A DNA stretch of 64,000 nucleotides from Streptomyces griseiscabiei (GTDB lineage Bacteria > Actinomycetota > Actinomycetes > Streptomycetales > Streptomycetaceae), in the NCBI RefSeq assembly GCF_020010925.1, contig NZ_JAGJBZ010000001.1, positions 2,834,001-2,898,000 on the forward strand, given 5' to 3'. Position 1 is the stretch's first letter. Every line of letters starts with the position of its first letter. Of the stretch, positions 59,468-64,000 are shown one piece after another. The notes under the pieces were generated by a model that was not told the origin of the DNA, ran no database searches, and was given only the letters and a program-made list of their open reading frames with translations. The translations under genes were made by a program, and so were the position numbers.

Positions 59468-60289
59468 CTACGGATCGAGGTCGTCGCCCGAGCGCTCGTC
59501 GAAGATCCGCATCGCCTTGGCCGTCACGGGGCCCAGCGTGGTGGAGAGTTCACGGGCGTCGACGCGGTGCACGGACTGCACGTCGCGCAGGCTCGACGTC
59601 AGGAAGATCTCGTCGGCGCGGTCCAGGACGTCCAGCGGCAGATCGGTCTCGCGGGCGCCGGTCCACTCGACGACCAGGGCGCGGGTGATGCCCGCGAGAC
59701 AGCCCGAGGCGACCGGCGGCGTGTGGATCTCGCCGTCGAGGACGACGAAGACATTGGAGCCCGTGCCCTCGCAGAGCTGCCCCACGGTGTTGGCGAACAG
59801 GGCCTCGGTGGCGCCCTGGTCGTGGGCGCGGGCGAGGGCGACGACGTTCTCGGCGTACGAGGTGGTCTTCAGGCCGGTGAGGGCGCCGCGCTCGTTGCGG
59901 GTCCACGGGACGGTGATCGTGGCGGTGGAGTCGGCGCGCCGGGCGGTCTCGCCGACGGCGACGACGAGGGTCGGGCCGTGGTCGCCGCGGTCGGAGCCGA
60001 GCGGGGAGACCCCGCCGGTGTAGGTGATGCGCAGCCGGCCGAGGGCCGTCGGGTTGGCCTCCAGGACGGCGGCGCAGGCGCGGCGGACCTCGTCGAGGTC
60101 GGGCTCGGGCAGGCCGAGGCCGCGGGCCGAGCGCGCCAGCCGGTCGAGGTGGCGGGTGAGCGCGAACGCCCGCCCGTCGACCGCCTTCGCGGTCTCGAAG
60201 ACGCCGTCGCCCACGGTCAGCCCGTGGTCGAGGACGGAGACACGGGCGGAGTCGATGTCCTGCAGTCCGCCGTCGAGCCAGATCTTCAC
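59468..60289 (-). CDS. pabC: 4-amino-4-deoxychorismate lyase (class IV aminotransferase)
   Basis: PLP enzyme of fold type IV: 4-amino-4-deoxychorismate to p-aminobenzoate and pyruvate, for folate. 273 residues. The start VKIWLDGGLQDIDSARVSVLD, the conserved HGLTVGDGVFETAK and the PLP-phosphate loop GTGSNVFVV are clear; the Schiff-base Lys is K in LTGLKTTSYAENV. The GTG overlaps the pabB stop as GTGA, which makes the pabB-pabC assignment firm, though a branched-chain or D-amino-acid transaminase role cannot be excluded by sequence alone. Confidence 0.9.
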   Translation of the reverse strand: MKIWLDGGLQDIDSARVSVLDHGLTVGDGVFETAKAVDGRAFALTRHLDRLARSARGLGLPEPDLDEVRRACAAVLEANPTALGRLRITYTGGVSPLGSDRGDHGPTLVVAVGETARRADSTATITVPWTRNERGALTGLKTTSYAENVVALARAHDQGATEALFANTVGQLCEGTGSNVFVVLDGEIHTPPVASGCLAGITRALVVEWTGARETDLPLDVLDRADEIFLTSSLRDVQSVHRVDARELSTTLGPVTAKAMRIFDERSGDDLDP

Positions 60290-61329
60290 GTAGGGGTCCT
60301 CCCACTCGCCTCGTACGTCCCCGACGCTACCGCGAGCAGCCGGGCGGCCTTCAGCTCGGTCTCCCGCCACTCCGCCTCGGGGTCGGATCCCCAGGTGATC
60401 CCCGCGCCCGTGCCGAAGCGCAGTTCGCCGGCCGCCCGGTCGATCCAGAAGGTGCGGATGCCGACGGCCAGCTCTCCGGTGCGCCGGTCGGCGTCGACCC
60501 AGCCGACGCCGCCGGTGTACGGGCCGCGCGGGGCGGTCTCCAGGGCGTCGATGATCCGCAGGGCGCTGGACTTGGGCGCGCCGGTGACGGAGCCGGGCGG
60601 GAAGGCGGCGGCGAGCAGTTCGGGCCAGCCGGCGGCCTCGGGCAGTGCGCCGCGGACGAGCGAGACGAGGTGGACCAGTCCGGGGTGCTTCTCGACGGCG
60701 CAGAGGTCGGGCACGGTGACCGAGCCGGTGGCGCAGACCTGGCCGAGGTCGTTGCGGACCAGGTCGACGATCATGACGTTCTCGGCGTAGTCCTTCTCCA
60801 GGAGGTCCGCCTCGGTGCGTCCGGTGCCCTTGATCGGGCCGGACTCGACGGTCCGGCCGTCGCGGCGCAGGAAGAGCTCGGGGGAGGCGGTGGCCAGCTC
60901 GACGCCGTGCGCCGGGAGGCGAATCGTTCCTGCAAAGGGTGCCGGGTTGCCGCGGGCCAGCAGCGCGGTCAGGGCGTCCACGTCGGCGTCCGGGGCGACG
61001 GGCGCGGACAGCACCCGGCAGAGGTTCGCCTGGTACACCTCGCCGGCCGCGATGTGCTCACGGATCCGGCGTACGCCCGCCGTGTACGCGGCGCGGTCGA
61101 GGGACGACGTCCAGTCGCCGACGCCCGGCCCGCGCCACTCCCCCGGCACCGGGGCGGGCGCGGGCTCGCGACGTACGTCACGGAAGCGCGCGCACACCAG
61201 ACGGCCCTCGTAGTCCGCGCACACGGCCCAGAAGCCGGAGGAGTCCAGGGCGGTGGCGTCGCTGGTCACATCGGTGAGACCGGTGGCCACGAGGTTGCCG
61301 AAGCGGGCGAGCGGAGGGAGGTCGTGCAC
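60286..61329 (-). CDS. pabB: Aminodeoxychorismate synthase component I (chorismate-binding)
   Basis: Converts chorismate and ammonia to aminodeoxychorismate. 347 residues, made only of the chorismate-binding domain: AGEVYQANLCRVL, KGTGRTEADLLEKDYAENVM and FPPGSVTGAPKSSALRIID with LRFGTGAGITWGSDPE near the end. The usual N-terminal domain is shortened to about 80 residues. The amidotransferase partner (PabA) is not nearby and must be shared. GTG start at 61329; the longer upstream frame runs across tRNA genes. Confidence 0.92.
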   Translation of the reverse strand: MHDLPPLARFGNLVATGLTDVTSDATALDSSGFWAVCADYEGRLVCARFRDVRREPAPAPVPGEWRGPGVGDWTSSLDRAAYTAGVRRIREHIAAGEVYQANLCRVLSAPVAPDADVDALTALLARGNPAPFAGTIRLPAHGVELATASPELFLRRDGRTVESGPIKGTGRTEADLLEKDYAENVMIVDLVRNDLGQVCATGSVTVPDLCAVEKHPGLVHLVSLVRGALPEAAGWPELLAAAFPPGSVTGAPKSSALRIIDALETAPRGPYTGGVGWVDADRRTGELAVGIRTFWIDRAAGELRFGTGAGITWGSDPEAEWRETELKAARLLAVASGTYEASGRTPT

Positions 61330-61487
61330 ACCGCCGAGTCTAGGACGGGTGCCCTGGTGGGCGGGCCCGGCCGGGTCTCGGACCGCACGTACCGCAGCAC
61401 GCTGCACAAACGCGTTTTTGTGCTGGCCCCGGAATCCGCTAGAGTTCAACTCGTCGCCGGGACGCGGAAGCGGAACGGAAACGACAA

Positions 61488-61560
61488 GCGGACGTAGCTC
61501 AGTTGGTAGAGCGCAACCTTGCCAAGGTTGAGGTCGCCAGTTCGAACCTGGTCGTCCGCT
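61488..61560 (+). tRNA. tRNA-Gly, anticodon GCC
   Basis: 73-nt cloverleaf with acceptor GCGGACG/CGTCCGC, D-arm AGCTCAGTTGGTAGAGC, anticodon arm CAACC-TTGCCAA-GGTTG and T-arm CCAG-TTCGAAC-CTGG. First of five tRNA genes on the + strand. Confidence 0.97.
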
Positions 61561-61599
61561 CGCAGGAACGTGGGGGATCTTCCCGACCCCCGCACTCCT

Positions 61600-61673
61600 G
61601 GTGGAGTGGCCGAGAGGCGAGGCAACGGCCTGCAAAGCCGTCTACACGGGTTCAAATCCCGTCTCCACCTCCA
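61600..61673 (+). tRNA. tRNA-Cys, anticodon GCA
   Basis: Acceptor GGTGGAG/CTCCACC, anticodon arm ACGGC-CTGCAAA-GCCGT, T-arm CGGG-TTCAAAT-CCCG. Unlike its neighbours it is followed by an encoded CCA (61671-61673); the mature body ends at 61670. Confidence 0.96.
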
Positions 61674-61674
61674 A

Positions 61675-61746
61675 GGACGATTAGCTCAGCGGGAGAGCGC
61701 TTCCCTGACACGGAAGAGGTCACTGGTTCAATCCCAGTATCGTCCA
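61675..61746 (+). tRNA. tRNA-Val, anticodon GAC, copy 1
   Basis: 72 nt, acceptor GGACGAT/ATCGTCC, anticodon arm CTTCC-CTGACAC-GGAAG. One base separates it from the CCA of tRNA-Cys, so they are processed from one transcript. Confidence 0.97.
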
Positions 61747-61769
61747 CTGATCCGTTTCATCGGGTCCCC

Positions 61770-61841
61770 GCGCGATTAGCTCAGCGGGAGAGCGCTTCCC
61801 TGACACGGAAGAGGTCACTGGTTCAATCCCAGTATCGCGCA
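61770..61841 (+). tRNA. tRNA-Val, anticodon GAC, copy 2
   Basis: Same body as copy 1 but the acceptor stem is GCGCGAT/ATCGCGC: bases 2-3 are changed on both strands so that pairing is kept. The anticodon and T-arm are identical. Confidence 0.97.
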
Positions 61842-61875
61842 CGCAAGATCCACCGCCTCCGGGCAGTGATCCCGA

Positions 61876-61947
61876 GGACGATTAGCTCAGCGGGAGAGCG
61901 CTTCCCTGACACGGAAGAGGTCACTGGTTCAATCCCAGTATCGTCCA
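61876..61947 (+). tRNA. tRNA-Val, anticodon GAC, copy 3
   Basis: Identical to copy 1 throughout (acceptor GGACGAT/ATCGTCC). Last gene of the tRNA cluster, followed seven bases later by a strong terminator. Confidence 0.97.
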
Positions 61948-61953
61948 CGCACC

Positions 61954-61988
61954 GAAGCCCCCGGCCGTCTCGTACGGCCGGGGGCTTC
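61954..61988. terminator. Terminator of the tRNA cluster
   Basis: GAAGCCCCCGGCCGT and ACGGCCGGGGGCTTC form a perfect 15-bp stem with a 5-base loop. It lies between the last tRNA (rightward) and the zinc-ribbon gene (leftward) and is suited to stop both. Confidence 0.92.
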
Positions 61989-61992
61989 GTCG

Positions 61993-62304
61993 TCAGCTGG
62001 AGAACAGCATGTGGCCGAAGCCGCGGTTGTGGTGGCCGTGGCCCCCGTGGTGGCCTCCGTGATGACCGCCGTGCGGGGCGCCCCAGGCCGGGGCGTTGTG
62101 GCCGCCGCCCGCCGGGTACTGCGGAGCGGCCGGCGGCGGGGGAACGCCCGGGCCGCCCGCCCACTGGCCCTCGAGGCGGGTCAGCGCCTCCAGCTCGCCG
62201 TAGTCGAGGAATATCCCGCGGCATCCGCTGCACTGCTCGATCTGGACGCCATTGCGGTTGTAGGTGTGCATCGGCGCATGGCACTTCGGACACTGCATGT
62301 GCAT
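61993..62304 (-). CDS. TFIIB-type zinc-ribbon protein with His/Gly-rich tail
   Basis: About 103 residues. The N-terminal zinc ribbon is QCPKCHAPMHTYNRNGV then CSGCRGIFLDYGELEAL (CxxC...CxxC), as in zf-TFIIB proteins. A Pro/Ala linker and a tail rich in His and Gly (GGHHGGHHGGHGHHNRGFG) follow, which may bind metal such as Ni or Zn. Function unknown. ATG at 62304 (MHMQCPKC) is preferred, but a TTG 12 bp upstream directly follows GAGGAG and the start stays uncertain. Confidence 0.82.
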   Translation of the reverse strand: MHMQCPKCHAPMHTYNRNGVQIEQCSGCRGIFLDYGELEALTRLEGQWAGGPGVPPPPAAPQYPAGGGHNAPAWGAPHGGHHGGHHGGHGHHNRGFGHMLFSS

Positions 62305-62385
62305 GGTTCGGCTCAACTCCTCGCCGTTCGGTCCTGCTTCGCGTTACGCCAGGACAGACACTGTCCGGCTGCGGTCGGTTGCACC

Positions 62386-63336
62386 CTACTTCGGGAAAGG
62401 CTCCACCAACTCCGGCGGGATGCCTCCCATTCGGTCACATGCGTCCACAACGGACTGCTGCGCCTCGTCGAGGGGGTGTCCGGCGGTGGTGGACTTCGCG
62501 ACCGCCAGGGCCGCGGTCTGCACGGTGAGCGCGCGGGCCGGTACGTCCAGTGACGGCCAGGGGTCGCCGTCGGCGGCGACCGCGGGGCCGCCGGCCCGCC
62601 GGTACGCGGTGAGGAAGCGGGTCCACTCCTCTGGGTGGAGCAGGCCGCAGGCGTACCAGGCGGCGGGGCGGGCGAGGTCCCAGGCGGGGACGCCCACCCC
62701 GAGGTCGTCGACGTCGATGAGGCGCCAGGGGCCGGTGGTGGCGGGGTGGCGGACGAGCTGGCCGAGGTGCAGATCGCCGTGGCAGAGGGCGGTCGTGTCG
62801 GGCATGGGGGTCTCGGACCTGGCCCAGGCGGGGAGGGTGCGCCAGGCGCGGAGGATCGAGGCCGTGGCGGGGTGGTCGGGTGCCGCGGCTTCGAGGCGGG
62901 CGACAGCCCGGGCGGCCTTGGCCGGGCCGCGCATGGGCGCCAGCCCCGGGGGCGGGGCCTGGCGGTGGAGACGGGCCAGGAGGGTGGCGGTCTCCTCCCA
63001 GGGGGCGGCCTCCGGGGTGTCGGGGTCGACCGGGGTGCCGTACGGCCAGCATGTGACGAGGCGGCCGTGGAGGAGGGCGGGCGTGGTGTCGAGGGGCGCC
63101 AGGAGGATCTCGGGGTGGGAGGCGGCGACGGTCAGGCGGAGTGCCAGCCGGGTGGGGTCCGTGCCGGGGGCGTGAGCCTTGGCGACCGTGTCCGCGTGGC
63201 GGACGACCGTGCCGTCGGCGCGTTCCGCGAGGACCGTGTCCGGGTGCGAGCAGGGGGCGGACTCGGGGTGGGCCGTGCCGCGCAGCTTCGCCCTGAGGGC
63301 GGGGAGTACGGAGGGGTCCGTGCCGGTGGTGGTCAT
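62386..63336 (-). CDS. Aminoglycoside phosphotransferase (APH)-like kinase
   Basis: 316-residue protein kinase-like fold. The catalytic loop is LCHGDLHLGQLVR (HxD, with the usual Asn replaced by Gln) and the metal-binding acid is in LIDVDDLGVG. The N-terminal lobe is short and poorly conserved. It may phosphorylate a small molecule; there is no reason to call it a resistance gene. ATG at 63336 of MTTTGTDPSV. It stands alone between terminators. Confidence 0.85.
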   Translation of the reverse strand: MTTTGTDPSVLPALRAKLRGTAHPESAPCSHPDTVLAERADGTVVRHADTVAKAHAPGTDPTRLALRLTVAASHPEILLAPLDTTPALLHGRLVTCWPYGTPVDPDTPEAAPWEETATLLARLHRQAPPPGLAPMRGPAKAARAVARLEAAAPDHPATASILRAWRTLPAWARSETPMPDTTALCHGDLHLGQLVRHPATTGPWRLIDVDDLGVGVPAWDLARPAAWYACGLLHPEEWTRFLTAYRRAGGPAVAADGDPWPSLDVPARALTVQTAALAVAKSTTAGHPLDEAQQSVVDACDRMGGIPPELVEPFPK

Positions 63337-63510
63337 GGGTCCCCCCGCATGCTGCGTCGTCGTACGGCCGCTGTCGTACGGCGCCGGAGCCGAGCCTACG
63401 TTTCGGGTGCGCCATGCGCCGCCCCTCCCCCATCGCCCCATCGCCCCATCGCCCCATCGGCACGGTGGCCCGCAGTTCGCGACGCGGGGAGTGGGGCTCG
63501 GGAAAAGACA

Positions 63511-63542
63511 ACGCCCGCGCAGCTCCCCAGCTGCGCGGGCGT
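63511..63542 (-). terminator. Hairpin terminator downstream of the 63.6 kb gene
   Basis: ACGCCCGCGCAGCT and AGCTGCGCGGGCGT form a perfect 14-bp stem with a CCCC loop. Read leftward it is followed by TGTCTTTT; on the + strand by TTATTTG. It separates the small membrane gene from the APH gene. Confidence 0.88.
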
Positions 63543-63632
63543 TTATTTGCCGTCCGCCGCACCCCCGTCCCCACGGGGTTTCATGGATGGATGTCCCCGC
63601 CCGGACCGCTCTTCCGGGCCTGGGGTCGCCGC

Positions 63633-63833
63633 TCAGCGCCCCAGCATCACACCCACGGACGACGCCTGTGTGACCACTGCTTCCCAGCCGCCGAAGGCGT
63701 ACACGAGCAGGGCCGCCAGAGGGAGGACCATCGCGGTCGCCACCAAGGGGTGGCGACGACCCGGACGGCGGTCGGCGGTGAACGTCCTGCGCTCCCGTGT
63801 GCGGATCGCGGTCCGCGGTGCCGTGTGGGCCAT
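63633..63833 (-). CDS. Small single-span membrane protein
   Basis: 66 residues with a basic cytoplasmic N-terminus (residues 1-30, rich in Arg and Thr), one transmembrane helix (about 30-48, VATAMVLPLAALLVYAFGG) and a short outer end WEAVVTQASSVGVMLGR. No family recognised. The ATG at 63833 follows AGAGGAGGGACC, a strong ribosome site, which is the main reason to call it a gene and to reject the longer frame upstream. Confidence 0.78.
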   Translation of the reverse strand: MAHTAPRTAIRTRERRTFTADRRPGRRHPLVATAMVLPLAALLVYAFGGWEAVVTQASSVGVMLGR

Positions 63834-64000
63834 GGTCCCTCCTCTGACCTTCTGTCGGTCTTGTGTTGTGGTTGGCAGCGGCGGGTGCCTGACCTCGGGG
63901 GACGAGTGCTGCACCCGCCGCTTGACCTCAAATCTAGGCGCGCGGCGGGTGCGGGTCGTCATGCCCTCGTACCGATTGGCGGGCCTCCCGGAGGATGAGC

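Noticed and set aside
61675..61947. Repeats with regular spacing resembling a CRISPR-like array
   Set aside because: The repeats are complete tRNA-Val cloverleaves, with unequal spacers of 23 and 34 bases.

Overview
The window is a chromosomal segment of a Streptomyces-type actinomycete. The evidence is very high G+C with strongly G/C-ending codons, many GTG and TTG starts, a complete ssgB (SsgB, a sporulation protein confined to morphologically complex actinomycetes), phosphatidylinositol mannoside genes, SecDF/YajC next to RuvCAB, and PdxS/PdxT vitamin B6 synthesis. From memory, the gene order resembles the S. coelicolor core region around SCO1494-SCO1550. No rRNA, CRISPR array, prophage or intact transposase was seen.

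Layout. 0-6 kb: shikimate pathway genes aroB (cut by the window edge), aroK, aroC and aroE, then mltG (cell-wall lytic transglycosylase) and ruvX. 6-12 kb: alaS, two small membrane-protein genes, rpsD and rarA. 12-20 kb: a VKOR-family protein, hisS, a metallo-beta-lactamase-fold hydrolase, a membrane-anchored cyclophilin, a DUF349 protein and the bifunctional (p)ppGpp enzyme RelA. 20-29.5 kb: apt-secF-secD-yajC, ruvB-ruvA-ruvC, yebC, pdxT-pdxS. 29.7-33.2 kb: a LemA-like membrane protein and an overlapping pgsA-acyltransferase-mannosyltransferase set for phosphatidylinositol mannosides. 33.7-37.9 kb: an EF-G-like gene and a membrane-protein gene, both broken by several one-base frameshifts. 38-44.4 kb: HIT protein, K+ channel, thrS, a conserved hypothetical with a DUF4365 nuclease-like protein, and a DnaQ-type exonuclease.

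44.3-54.9 kb lies between two identical tRNA-Val(CAC) genes (78-bp direct repeats). It holds an SRPBCC protein, a very large hydrophobic membrane protein, and a five-gene operon: sugar-binding protein, two permeases, YesL-like DUF624 protein and a Tat-exported PcRGLX/YetA-like exo-rhamnogalacturonan lyase. A good sigma70-type promoter with two LacI-type palindromes precedes it. This reads as a pectin (rhamnogalacturonan-I) utilisation locus and is the most accessory-looking part of the window.

55-64 kb returns to conserved genes: a PGPGW membrane protein, ssgB, a CGNR zinc-finger regulator, an unlisted 51-codon membrane peptide, a DsbA-like protein, a tandem GNAT protein, pabC-pabB (p-aminobenzoate), a tRNA cluster (Gly-Cys-Val-Val-Val), a zinc-ribbon protein with a His-rich tail, an APH-like kinase and a small membrane protein.

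Intergenic space carries several hairpin terminators between convergent genes, two families of long palindromic repeats mostly placed at gene 3' ends, and one 213-bp element with perfect 24-bp terminal inverted repeats that looks like a miniature inverted-repeat element.
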